Positions 24,522 to 32,138 of a stretch of 36,558 nt of DNA are shown piece by piece. The translations under genes and the position numbers were made by a program. Below the pieces are notes generated by a model. That model saw only the letters and a program-made list of their open reading frames with translations, had not been told where the DNA came from and searched no databases. Numbering within the stretch: position 1 is the stretch's first letter; every line of letters starts with the position of its first letter. The stretch lies in the NCBI GenBank assembly GCA_001725355.1, contig MEGD01000063.1, forward strand, positions 1-36,558. Direction: 5' to 3'. Source of the DNA: Novosphingobium sp. SCN 66-18. GTDB lineage: Bacteria; Pseudomonadota; Alphaproteobacteria; Sphingomonadales; Sphingomonadaceae.

Positions 24522-25279
24522 GCCGCACCATTGCCGCACTGTTGCTGTGCCTTGGCTTTCTGACTGGTTGCGGCAGGCGGCCGGCGGAACAGAAGACGCA
24601 GGCCGGGCATGTGGACGCGGCACAACACGATGCCTTCTTCCTGTGGGCGGGCGTGAAGGCGCCGGAAGTGCTGGCGAAGGCGAAGATGATCTACCTGCTC
24701 GACGGCGAAGTGCGCGCCAGCCGCGCCGCGGGTTTCGTGCCGCTGCGGCCGGCGGTGCCGCATGTCCGCCACGCCGAAGTCTGGCTGGTGGTCCGGCTCG
24801 AACGGCTGGACTGGGAGGAGCCGGTGTGGCGGCGGGTGCTCGCCGAACTCGACCGATGGCAGGCGGCGGGCAACCGGTTGGCCGGGCTGCAACTCGATTT
24901 CGATGCGCGCACGCGCGGGCTGGACCGCTACGCCGCCTTCCTCGCCGAAGCGCGCCGACGCCTGCCAAGGCGCTACAAGCTGTCGATCACCGGCCTGATG
25001 GACTGGAGCGCCGGCGGCGATCCGGCGGCGCTGGCCGCGCTAGGCAGCGTGGTCGATGACGTGGTGCTCCAGACCTACCAGGGGCGACGGACGGTGCCGG
25101 GGTACGAAGCCTATCTCCGCTCGCTGGCGCGCCTGCCCTTCCCCTATCGGCTGGGGCTGGTGGAAGGCGGCGAATGGCGCGCGCCGCCCGAACTGGCGCG
25201 CGATCCCCATTTCCGGGGCTATGTGGTGGCCTCGCTTGCCGGGAACGCGGCGATCGCATCGATCGCGCGCTGGGCATAG
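24518..25279 (+). CDS. DUF3142 domain lipoprotein
   Basis: A 253-residue predicted lipoprotein: the signal ends LCLGFLTGC. The mature part carries the DUF3142 pattern, HDAFFLWAGVKAPEVL, VWLVVRLERLDW, GLQLDFDARTRGLDRYAAFL, LSITGLMDWS and VDDVVLQTYQG. The repeated short strands ending in acidic residues suggest a TIM-barrel glycoside-hydrolase-like fold. That is an inference, and no activity is established. GTG at 24518 overlaps the preceding stop by 4 nt, coupling it to the helical-repeat protein. Its 3' end overlaps the convergent polyprenyl synthase gene by 61 bp. Confidence 0.8.
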   Translation: MSRTIAALLLCLGFLTGCGRRPAEQKTQAGHVDAAQHDAFFLWAGVKAPEVLAKAKMIYLLDGEVRASRAAGFVPLRPAVPHVRHAEVWLVVRLERLDWEEPVWRRVLAELDRWQAAGNRLAGLQLDFDARTRGLDRYAAFLAEARRRLPRRYKLSITGLMDWSAGGDPAALAALGSVVDDVVLQTYQGRRTVPGYEAYLRSLARLPFPYRLGLVEGGEWRAPPELARDPHFRGYVVASLAGNAAIASIARWA

Positions 25280-26190
25280 TGCCGGGCGCGTTCGCGCGTG
25301 GCGAGCACCGCGTCATGCTTGCGGATCAGCGCGATGGCGTGGGCGAGATCGGCATCGCCCGCGCGGTTGCCGGCAATCGCATCGCGCCAGAAGGCCCGTT
25401 CCTCGTCCGAACCGCGCGCATAGGCGAGGATCACCGGCAGCGTCATCTTGCCGTCGCGGAAATCGTCGCCCTGGTCCTTGCCCATCTCCGCCGCGTCGGA
25501 ATCGTAGTCGATCGCGTCGTCGGTCAGCTGGAACGCGATGCCGAGGTAGCGGCCATAGGCTTCGAGCGCGAGTTCGTCCGCCTCGGGCCGTTCGGCGACC
25601 ACGGCGGCGATGCGGCAGGCGGCGGCGAACAGCGCGGCCGTCTTGGCGCTGATGATCGCGAGATAGCGTTCCTCGGTCGTTTCGACCTGCCGCTGCGCGG
25701 TCAACTGGTCGACCTCGCCTTCCGCGATCACCGCAGAGGCGTTGGACAGGATGCGCAGCACCCGGATCGATCCGTCCTCGACCATCAGTTCGAACGAGCG
25801 GCTGAACAGGAAATCGCCGACCAGCACCGTGGCCGGATTGCCGAACACGATGTTCGCGGTCTTCTTGCCGCGCCGCAGGTCCGACCCGTCGACGACATCA
25901 TCGTGCAGCAGCGTGGCGGTGTGGATGAATTCCACCGCCGCCGCCAGCTTGAAATGCCGCGCTCCGCCATACCCCAGCAGCGCCGCGCTAGCGAGCGTGA
26001 GCATCGGGCGCATCCGCTTGCCGCCGCCCGCGATCAGGTGGCCCGCCAGTGCCGGGATCAGCGGAATGCGCGACTGCATCCGATCGAGGATCACGGCGTT
26101 GACGCTGTTCATGCCTTCGGCGACCAGCGACATCATCGGGGCGAGCGAAGGCTCCGCCTTGCGGGGAAGCGTATGGACGGTTGCAGTCAT
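25219..26190 (-). CDS. ispB: Polyprenyl diphosphate synthase (octaprenyl type)
   Basis: A 323-residue trans-prenyltransferase that makes the long isoprenoid tail for ubiquinone. GGGKRMRPML is the substrate-binding block at about 56-64. The first aspartate-rich motif is DDVVD at 97-101 in LLHDDVVDGSDLRRG, and the second is DDAID at 224-228 in QLTDDAIDYDSD. FLFSRSFELM and the TEERY region also match. The start is ATG at 26190; an upstream TTG at 26226 adds only a basic stretch. Chain length (octa-, nona- or decaprenyl) cannot be fixed from the sequence by eye, so the symbol is by family. Its 3' end overlaps the DUF3142 gene. Confidence 0.9.
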   Translation of the reverse strand: MTATVHTLPRKAEPSLAPMMSLVAEGMNSVNAVILDRMQSRIPLIPALAGHLIAGGGKRMRPMLTLASAALLGYGGARHFKLAAAVEFIHTATLLHDDVVDGSDLRRGKKTANIVFGNPATVLVGDFLFSRSFELMVEDGSIRVLRILSNASAVIAEGEVDQLTAQRQVETTEERYLAIISAKTAALFAAACRIAAVVAERPEADELALEAYGRYLGIAFQLTDDAIDYDSDAAEMGKDQGDDFRDGKMTLPVILAYARGSDEERAFWRDAIAGNRAGDADLAHAIALIRKHDAVLATRERARHYAQRAIDAIAAFPASEATT

Positions 26191-26303
26191 CGCCGTCCGA
26201 TTGGCCGAGGGGCGGCGGCTTGGCAAGACGCAAGTTGCGCGTTAGCGCACGAACCGCGCGGTTTCGCCGCGTGGGTTGAGCCGACAAACGACGAGGTAAG
26301 GGA

Positions 26304-26591
26304 ATGAGCGACGATCCGGTGCTGGCAGGATTCCGCCAGAGCATCGACAACATCGACGCGGCGATGATCCACATTCTCGCCGAACGGTTCCGCATCACCC
26401 AGGCGGTCGGCGCGTACAAGGCGGAAAAGAAGCTGCCGGCCAGTGACCCCGGGCGCGAGGAACGCCAGATCGCGCGCCTGCGCGCCCTGGCGACGGACGC
26501 CAAGCTCGATCCCGAATTCTCGGAAAAGTTCCTGCGCTTCATCATCGACGAAGTGATCCGCCATCACGAACAGGCGGCCGCGGCGGGCTGA
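26304..26591 (+). CDS. Chorismate mutase, AroQ class
   Basis: A 95-residue monofunctional chorismate mutase, which converts chorismate to prephenate on the way to phenylalanine and tyrosine. The all-helical AroQ pattern is clear: FRQSIDNIDAAMIHILAERFR (first helix with the conserved Arg/Asp positions), ITQAVGAYKAEKKLP with the active-site Lys, DPGREERQIARLR, and EKFLRFIIDEVIRHHE. ATG at 26304 follows GAGGTAAGGGA. There is no signal peptide, so it acts in the cytoplasm. The gene is divergent from the polyprenyl synthase gene with about 113 bp between them. Confidence 0.92.
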   Translation: MSDDPVLAGFRQSIDNIDAAMIHILAERFRITQAVGAYKAEKKLPASDPGREERQIARLRALATDAKLDPEFSEKFLRFIIDEVIRHHEQAAAAG

Positions 26592-26633
26592 AGCCGGCGA
26601 ATTTGACAAAGTCGCAGGCACTTCGGCGGTCCG

Positions 26634-27413
26634 CTACCCTCCCGCCTCCGGAAACAGCACCACCAGCTTGTAATCCACCCGCTCCGCCGGGATGAAGGTA
26701 TGCTGTTCGTAAGCGAGCGGCCCGTCGAGCGGATGGAGGAACGTGCGCTGCCCGCCTTCGCGCACGCTGACCGACTGGGCATCCCATAGCCGCGCGAACA
26801 GGGCGGATTCCGCCTTCATCTCCGCCACCAGGTGCGCCATCGCCGCATCGTCCAGCGCGCGGGCATAGTCGGCACGGAATTCGGCCAGCAGCCGGGCGGC
26901 GCGGTCCTCCCAGTCGGGCAGGAGGACGCGCGCCGAAGGTTCGGTGAAGGCATAGCGCAGCAGGTTCTTCTGCTTGTCCGGCCCCAGCCAGCCGCCGAAC
27001 AGATGCTCCGCCGCCGCGTTCCAGCAGCAGGCGTTCCAAACCCGGTCGAGCCCGTAGGCTGGATGGGCCTGCGCCTCCACCAGCGCGCGGACCGATCGCG
27101 GCGCCTGCGGCATCGGCTCCGAGCGCGGCGCGTCGGGATCGCGCCGGCCCGCCAGCTCGAACAGATAGCCGCGTTCCGCCGGGGTGAGCGCCAGCGCGGT
27201 GGCCAGACGAGCCAGCGCTTCCGGCGAGACGCGGATGTCGCGCCCCTGCTCGATCCACGCGCACCACGTCACGCCGATTCCCGCCAGCGCGGCCAGTTCC
27301 TCGCGCCGCAAGCCCGGCGTCCGCCGCCGCCGCGTGGGCACGGACGGCGTTACCCGTTCGCGGTGCGACCGAATGAACCGTCCGAGCAGGCGGCGTTGTT
27401 CCTCGCTCAACAT
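26634..27413 (-). CDS. XRE-family regulator with MmyB-like ligand domain
   Basis: A 259-residue transcription regulator. The N-terminal helix-turn-helix (about residues 28-72) has RTPGLRREELAALAGIGVTWCAWIEQG and VSPEALARLATAL, the typical MmyB pattern. The C-terminal ligand-binding domain (about 105-255) shows AHPAYGLDRVWNACCWNAAAEHLFG and ends in FIPAERVDYKLVVLFPEAG, a PAS-like domain proposed to bind a fatty-acid or similar ligand. It is divergent from the SAM methyltransferase gene, with two direct repeats between them. A promoter-like TTACAA, 17 bp, TTATAA lies so close to the ATG that the transcript would be almost leaderless. Confidence 0.9.
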   Translation of the reverse strand: MLSEEQRRLLGRFIRSHRERVTPSVPTRRRRTPGLRREELAALAGIGVTWCAWIEQGRDIRVSPEALARLATALALTPAERGYLFELAGRRDPDAPRSEPMPQAPRSVRALVEAQAHPAYGLDRVWNACCWNAAAEHLFGGWLGPDKQKNLLRYAFTEPSARVLLPDWEDRAARLLAEFRADYARALDDAAMAHLVAEMKAESALFARLWDAQSVSVREGGQRTFLHPLDGPLAYEQHTFIPAERVDYKLVVLFPEAGG

Positions 27414-27420
27414 GGGTCAC

Positions 27421-27470
27421 CTTATAACAGGATAAATGCATCCATTGTAACAGGGTAAAATGCATGCATT
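27421..27470. promoter_or_regulatory. Divergent control region with two direct repeats
   Basis: TAACAGGATAAATGCAT (27425-27441) and TAACAGGGTAAAATGCAT (27448-27465) are direct repeats 23 bp apart, about two helix turns. A minus-strand promoter candidate overlaps both: TTACAA (complement of 27445-27450), 17-bp spacer, TTATAA (complement of 27422-27427). The repeats are the likely operator of the adjacent XRE regulator and could control both genes. Confidence 0.6.
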
Positions 27471-27494
27471 CTTGCGGGACAAGGAGAGCAAGAG

Positions 27495-28259
27495 ATGACC
27501 CGTTCCCACGATGATCTGGTGCAGGACCAGTTCGGTCCCCGTGCCGAGGCCTATGTGCAAAGCCCCGTCCACGCCGCCGGCGAGGATCTCGACGCGCTGG
27601 AAGCGCTGGCGGAACACGCACGCCCGCGCCGCGCGCTCGATCTCGGCGCGGGCGGCGGTCATGTCGCCTATCGGCTGGCGCGCCATGCCGGCAAGGTCAT
27701 CGCCGCGGACCTGTCGACCGACATGATGGCCGCCGTGGCGGAAACCGCGCGCGGACGTGGCCTGTCGAACCTGGAGACCTGCGTCACGCCGGCCGAAGCC
27801 CTGCCGTTCGCCAACGCCGCGTTCGACTTCCTGGGCTGCCGCTTTTCCGCCCACCACTGGCGGGATTTCCACGCCGGGCTGCGCGAGGCGCGCCGCGTGC
27901 TGGAGCCCGGCGCGACCGCCGTGTTCATCGATGTGGTTTCCCCCGGCCCCGCCGCGCTCGACACGCATCTGCAGGCCGTGGAACTGCTGCGCGATCCTTC
28001 GCATATCCGCGACTATTCGGTGACCGAATGGGGCGAAGCGCTGACCGCGGCCGGCTTCCTGCTGCGCGCGGTGCAGACACGGCGGCTGCGCATGGACTAT
28101 CCATCGTGGGTCGAACGGATGCGCACGCCGGAGCACCACCGCGCGGCTATCCGATCGTTGCAGGCAGGCGCATCACGCGAACTGGCAGCCTATTTCGAGA
28201 TCGAACCGGACGGTTCGTTCACACTGGACACCGCGCAGATCGAGGTGGTGGCAGGGTAA
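27495..28259 (+). CDS. Class I SAM-dependent methyltransferase (UbiE-like)
   Basis: A 254-residue methyltransferase. Motif I is LDLGAGGGH at residues 48-56. Further motifs are VIAADLSTDMMAAV (the acidic residue that binds ribose), AEALPFANAAFDFLGCRFSAHHW and AGLREARRVLEPGATAVFIDVV, which place it in the Methyltransf_11/UbiE group. The substrate is unknown. ATG at 27495 has AAGGAG 8 nt upstream. It is divergent from an XRE/MmyB regulator whose presumed operator lies in its promoter, so its expression is probably controlled by that regulator. Confidence 0.88.
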   Translation: MTRSHDDLVQDQFGPRAEAYVQSPVHAAGEDLDALEALAEHARPRRALDLGAGGGHVAYRLARHAGKVIAADLSTDMMAAVAETARGRGLSNLETCVTPAEALPFANAAFDFLGCRFSAHHWRDFHAGLREARRVLEPGATAVFIDVVSPGPAALDTHLQAVELLRDPSHIRDYSVTEWGEALTAAGFLLRAVQTRRLRMDYPSWVERMRTPEHHRAAIRSLQAGASRELAAYFEIEPDGSFTLDTAQIEVVAG

Positions 28260-28277
28260 GCCCTCCACCGCACCGCA

Positions 28278-28312
28278 GGCTTCCCCTCCCCCTTCCGGGA
28301 AGAAGGGAGCCT
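28278..28312. terminator. Possible bidirectional terminator
   Basis: Pyrimidine- and purine-rich arms (CTCCC...CTTCC and GGAAG...GGGAG) form an imperfect hairpin in the 51 bp between the convergent methyltransferase and Lrp genes. The polypyrimidine and polypurine character is clear, but pairing is imperfect. Confidence 0.35.
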
Positions 28313-28778
28313 ACTCGTCCATCGGCACGCCAGGCAGCTGCTTGGCGGTGCGGATCGTCAGCGAGGTCTTCACGCTCGCCACGTTGGGCGCGGGCGTGAG
28401 CTTGCTGGTGAGGAATTCCTGGAAGCTTTGCAGATCGCGGCTGACGATCTTGAGAATGAAATCGATCTCGCCGTTGAGCATGTGGCATTCGCGCACTTCG
28501 GCAAGGCCGCGCATATGCTCCTCGAACTGGCGAAGCGATTCCTCGGCCTGGCTCTTGAGGCTGACCAGCGCGAAAACGGTGATCGAGAAACCCAGCTTGG
28601 ACGCATCGAGATCGGCGTGGTAGCCGCGGATCACCCCCGCCTCTTCCAGCGCGCGCACGCGGCGCAGGCACGGCGGAGCGGTAAGGCCCACGCGCTGCGC
28701 CAGTTCGACGTTGGTTACCCTGCCTTCATCCTGCAGTTCGGCGAGAAGCCGGCGGTCAATCGCATCCAAAGTTGCCAT
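28311..28778 (-). CDS. Lrp/AsnC-family transcription regulator
   Basis: A 155-residue regulator with an N-terminal helix-turn-helix (LDAIDRRLLAELQDEGRVTNVELAQRVGLTAPPCLRRVRALEEAGVI) and a C-terminal RAM ligand-binding domain (FALVSLKSQAEESLRQFEEH, ECHMLNGEIDFILKIV). The family senses amino acids or related effectors as octamers. The start is ATG at 28778, giving MATLDAIDRRLL, the usual beginning; longer in-frame starts add unrelated residues. The 218 bp before it, shared with the divergent kinase-like gene, contain an AT-rich inverted repeat (28854-28879) that could be its operator. Confidence 0.93.
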   Translation of the reverse strand: MATLDAIDRRLLAELQDEGRVTNVELAQRVGLTAPPCLRRVRALEEAGVIRGYHADLDASKLGFSITVFALVSLKSQAEESLRQFEEHMRGLAEVRECHMLNGEIDFILKIVSRDLQSFQEFLTSKLTPAPNVASVKTSLTIRTAKQLPGVPMDE

Positions 28779-28853
28779 GCCTATAGCATCCCGATCGTCA
28801 CCACATGAATCCATGCCAGGTGCGGTAATTTTCCACACCTAATCCAGGGGCGG

Positions 28854-28879
28854 GCGATAATTTTATTGTTTCATATCGC
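28854..28879. promoter_or_regulatory. AT-rich inverted repeat, possible Lrp-type operator
   Basis: GCGATA and TATCGC flank a 14-bp AT-rich centre (ATTTTATTGTTTCA) between the divergent lrp-like and kinase-like genes. The location and composition fit an Lrp-family site. No binding evidence exists. Confidence 0.35.
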
Positions 28880-28996
28880 AATCGTCCCACAATGCAACGC
28901 GGTCGATGATGCCGCTTCCCGATCCGCCACGATTTGTTAGGGTCTGACGCTGTAGCTGGCCGTTCTCCGGTCCGCGGGGGGCCAATCGGAGCAGGA

Positions 28997-30799
28997 ATGA
29001 TCGTCGATGACCGCCTTGATACCGTGCTGCGTACCGTCGCGGCCGGGCCGACGGCGGCGCGAACGCAGTTCCTGCAGCTGGTGGACCTGCTGCGGCGCGA
29101 GGACGCACGCGGCGCGAAGCGGCATGATTCCGCGCTGGAACGCCTGGATTCGCTGGCCAACCTGCTCGACGAGGACGAACGCGCCGCACTGCTGCGCCAA
29201 ACCCGCCTGACCGATGCCGCGCTGGTCGCCCGCTTCGCCGCGCAGGAACCGCGCGTGGCGCTGGCCGCGATCGGATCGGCGCGCCTGCCCGAACAGGCCT
29301 GGCTGGCCCTGATCCCTGCGCTGCCCGTGCAGGCGCGCGGATTTCTGCGCCACCGGCGCGATCTGGGCGCGAACGTGGAAGCGCTGCTGGCGCGGCTGGG
29401 AATCGACGATTTCGGCCTGCCGCTGCCCGATGGCTATCAGGAGATTCCCGCCGCGCCCGCGCAGACCAGCGAGTCCGGCGCTTGGCCGATCGACGAGGCC
29501 GCCGACGGACGGATCGCCGTCCTGACGCCGGCGGCGCGCACTCCGCCGCCGGAAACGGACGGGCAGCCCGGTCGCAACGAAGGCATCGGCGCGATCGTCC
29601 GACGGATCGAGGCATTCCGCCGCAACCGCGATGCCGCCGCAGGGCCGGCCGATCCCACGGCGCCGCATCTGCCCTTCAGCGACGAGGCGCGCGCTACGGC
29701 GCCCCCCCGCATCACCGCCATCGACCTGCGCTGCGATGCCTCGGGCGGGATCATCCAGGCGGGGCTGCAAGCGGGCGCCGGGCTTGGCCCGATGCTGGTG
29801 GGCTTTCGTCCGTTCACGACCGAACCGGGCGCACCGGCGCGCTGCGATGCCGCCACCGTCCGCGCGGCGGAAAGGCATGTGCCGATCATCGCGGGGCGGA
29901 TGGAACTGACAGGTTCGCCGCTGATCTCCGGGGCCTGGCGAATCGATGCCGCGCCACTGTTTTCCGCCGATGGCGGGCGCTTCACCGGCTATCACGCGCT
30001 GCTGCGCCGGCCGGCCGCGCATCAAACCGCTGGTGCGGATACGGCGTCCGGCCGGCCCGCCAACGACGATGTGCCCGATGGCAGCGCCGACCGGCTGCGG
30101 CAGGTGCTGCACGAGCTGCGCACGCCGATCAATGCGATCCAGGGCTTTGCCGAGCTGATCCAGCAACAGCTTTTCGGCGAAACCCCGCACCAGTACCGGG
30201 GGCTGGCCGCTAGCATCGCCGCCGACGCGGCCCGGATGCTGGCGGGCTTCGAGGAAATCGAACGGCTGGTGAAGCTGGAAAGTGGCAGGCTGGAAAGCGA
30301 ACCGGGCGACACCGACCTTGCCGAGCTGGTCGGCCGGCTACTGAAGCAACTGGAGCCGGCAACCGTTTCCCGGCAGATACGGCTGAGTTACTCCCGGCCG
30401 GACGCGCCGGTCCCCGTGGGCGTGGCGAAGATCGAGCTTGAACGCATGATCTGGCGCGTGTTCTCGGTCATGGCCGCCTCCGCCGCGCCGGGCGAACGGC
30501 TTGCCACCGCGCTGAGCGAGGAAAACGGCGCGGCGGTGCTGGCCCTGCCGCTGACAGCCTCGCTGGCGCTGCACGACGACGAGACGCTGTTCGCACCGGA
30601 TCAGGGGCGCGGCGGCGTCCAGCCCGTTTCGGCGATGCTGGGCCACGGCTTCGCGCTGCGCCTGGCCATGGCGGAAGCCCGCGCAGCGGGCGGACGACTG
30701 GAACGGCGCGGCTCCAAGATTATTGTTACCCTGCCCATCTTGACCCAGCCCGAACATGCACTTAGCGAACTGGGGGGTCCCGCTGCCGGCGCGGGTTAA
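28997..30799 (+). CDS. Histidine-kinase-like protein with degenerate ATPase domain
   Basis: A 600-residue cytoplasmic protein. Residues 1-150 are helical and rich in Ala, Leu and Arg, without a known domain that I recognise. About 240-340 is PAS-like (WRIDAAPLFSADGGRFTGYHALLRRP). The dimerisation and phosphoacceptor box is intact, VLHELRTPINAIQGFAELI with His at about 372. The expected ATPase domain lacks a recognisable N box (LERMIWRVFSVMAASAAPGE) and DxGxG; only a G2-like MLGHGFALRLAMAEAR remains. It may act as a pseudokinase or a phosphatase/scaffold. ATG at 28997 follows GGAGCAGGA. The deacetylase gene begins 33 nt after it. Confidence 0.75.
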   Translation: MIVDDRLDTVLRTVAAGPTAARTQFLQLVDLLRREDARGAKRHDSALERLDSLANLLDEDERAALLRQTRLTDAALVARFAAQEPRVALAAIGSARLPEQAWLALIPALPVQARGFLRHRRDLGANVEALLARLGIDDFGLPLPDGYQEIPAAPAQTSESGAWPIDEAADGRIAVLTPAARTPPPETDGQPGRNEGIGAIVRRIEAFRRNRDAAAGPADPTAPHLPFSDEARATAPPRITAIDLRCDASGGIIQAGLQAGAGLGPMLVGFRPFTTEPGAPARCDAATVRAAERHVPIIAGRMELTGSPLISGAWRIDAAPLFSADGGRFTGYHALLRRPAAHQTAGADTASGRPANDDVPDGSADRLRQVLHELRTPINAIQGFAELIQQQLFGETPHQYRGLAASIAADAARMLAGFEEIERLVKLESGRLESEPGDTDLAELVGRLLKQLEPATVSRQIRLSYSRPDAPVPVGVAKIELERMIWRVFSVMAASAAPGERLATALSEENGAAVLALPLTASLALHDDETLFAPDQGRGGVQPVSAMLGHGFALRLAMAEARAAGGRLERRGSKIIVTLPILTQPEHALSELGGPAAGAG

Positions 30800-30832
30800 A
30801 GCAGTCCGGTTCCCTCGGGGGGAAGCGTGGGC

Positions 30833-31825
30833 ATGAAGACGATCCTGGACTTGCCGACAGAGGCGGACATGGTCCGCTTTGCGGCCGACTTCGGGCAACG
30901 CTTCATCGTCACCGTCGATACCGAGGAAGAATTCGACTGGGGACAGCCGTTCAGCCGCACCGGGTTCGGCCTGGACCACGTGCCCCATATCGCCGAATTC
31001 CAGACGTTCTGCGAAAGCTTCGGCGTCAGCCCGATCTATCTGGTCGACTACCCCATCGCCACCGACCCGCGCGCGGCCGAAGTGATGGGTGGCCCGATCG
31101 CGGCGGGCAAGGCAGAGGCCGGGGTGCAGCTTCACCCCTGGGTAAGCCCGCCCTTCGAGGAAACCGTCAGCGTTCACAACAGCTTCTCGGGCAATCTTCC
31201 GCGCGAGCTGGAACGCGCCAAGTTCAACACCCTGCGCGATGCGATCGAAACCGGATTGGGTTCCACGCCGCGCATCTACCGTGCCGGGCGCTATGGCGTG
31301 GGGACCGAAAGCGCGCGCATCCTGGCGGACGCCGGAATCGCCATCGACACCTCGGTCCGCGCGCTGTTCGATTACAGTTCCGGCGGCGGCCCCAACTTCC
31401 GCGATCACCCGCTGACGCCCTACTGGATCGATCGCGACGCGAACCTGATGGAACTGCCACTGACCACGGTGTTCTGGGGCATGTTGCGCAAGCAGGGCCG
31501 CACGCTCTACCCGATGCTGTGGCGCGTGCCGCGCCTGCGCGGACTGCTCGCGCGGGTGGGCATGCTGGAACGCATCCCGCTGACGCCCGAAGGCGTGAGC
31601 GTGGACGAGGCGCTGAAAGGCGTGGACATCGCCATCGACGATGGACTCCCAATCCTGGTGTTCTCGTTCCACAGCCCGTCGCTATGCCCCGGCTACACGC
31701 CCTATGTCCGCGATGCCGACGATCTGACGCAGTTCTACGATTGGTGGCGCACCATCCTGACCTACCTCGCCCAGCGCGGGATCAGGCCCACGACGGTTCG
31801 CGAGATCACCGCCGCCGCCGGCTGA
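30833..31825 (+). CDS. WalW-type polysaccharide deacetylase family protein
   Basis: A 330-residue protein of the NodB-like polysaccharide deacetylase superfamily, resembling WalW of sphingomonads and related bacteria. The metal-site block is FIVTVDTEEEFDWGQPF near the start, followed by QLHPWVSPPFEE (histidine ligand), RIYRAGRYGVG and VFSFHSPSLCPGYTPYV near the end. There is no signal peptide, so it should act in the cytoplasm, probably on a sugar or lipid-linked sugar in surface polysaccharide synthesis. ATG at 30833 is spaced 7 nt from GGGGGGAAG, better than GTG at 30827. It is likely co-transcribed with the kinase-like gene before it. Confidence 0.82.
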   Translation: MKTILDLPTEADMVRFAADFGQRFIVTVDTEEEFDWGQPFSRTGFGLDHVPHIAEFQTFCESFGVSPIYLVDYPIATDPRAAEVMGGPIAAGKAEAGVQLHPWVSPPFEETVSVHNSFSGNLPRELERAKFNTLRDAIETGLGSTPRIYRAGRYGVGTESARILADAGIAIDTSVRALFDYSSGGGPNFRDHPLTPYWIDRDANLMELPLTTVFWGMLRKQGRTLYPMLWRVPRLRGLLARVGMLERIPLTPEGVSVDEALKGVDIAIDDGLPILVFSFHSPSLCPGYTPYVRDADDLTQFYDWWRTILTYLAQRGIRPTTVREITAAAG

Positions 31826-31912
31826 TCCTGCCGTGGCCCATGGCTGACGCCGCATCCTGCCAAGCCTGCCTTGCCAAGACCGCGCCTCCCCTCTAACGCC
31901 TCCACCGGGGTC

Positions 31913-31988
31913 GGGCCTGTAGCTCAGCGGTTAGAGCTGGCCGCTCATAACGGCTAGGTCGCGGGTTCGAATCCTGCCGGGCCCACCA
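31913..31988 (+). tRNA. tRNA-Ile2(CAT), reads AUA after lysidine modification
   Basis: A 76-nt tRNA with encoded CCA: acceptor GGGCCTG/CGGGCCC, D-arm GCTCAGCGGTTAGAGC, anticodon loop CTCATAA (anticodon CAT), T-arm GCGGGTTCGAATCCTGC. The D-arm and anticodon stem resemble E. coli tRNA-Ile2 (ileX) more than elongator or initiator tRNA-Met, so the isoleucine assignment is preferred. The tRNA call is firm and the amino acid likely. Confidence 0.9.
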
Positions 31989-32087
31989 CCCCACCCGCGC
32001 GCGCGCCCTGGTCGCTGCCGCGCGGGGAATGGACGCGGCATTCCCGCTTGCGTCCACCGGCCGCCATCCCTAAGGGCAACCCGGTGT

Positions 32088-32131
<44 letters not shown>

Positions 32132-32138
32132 CATCCGA

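Noticed and set aside
22851-24968. Minus-strand open frame of 705 codons
   Set aside because: It lies over the secreted repeat protein and DUF3142 gene, both with signal peptides and coupled starts. Composition is that of a shadow frame.
28937-30190. Minus-strand open frame of 417 codons opposite the kinase-like gene
   Set aside because: No domain, no ribosome-binding site, and the plus strand carries the recognisable HELRTP box.
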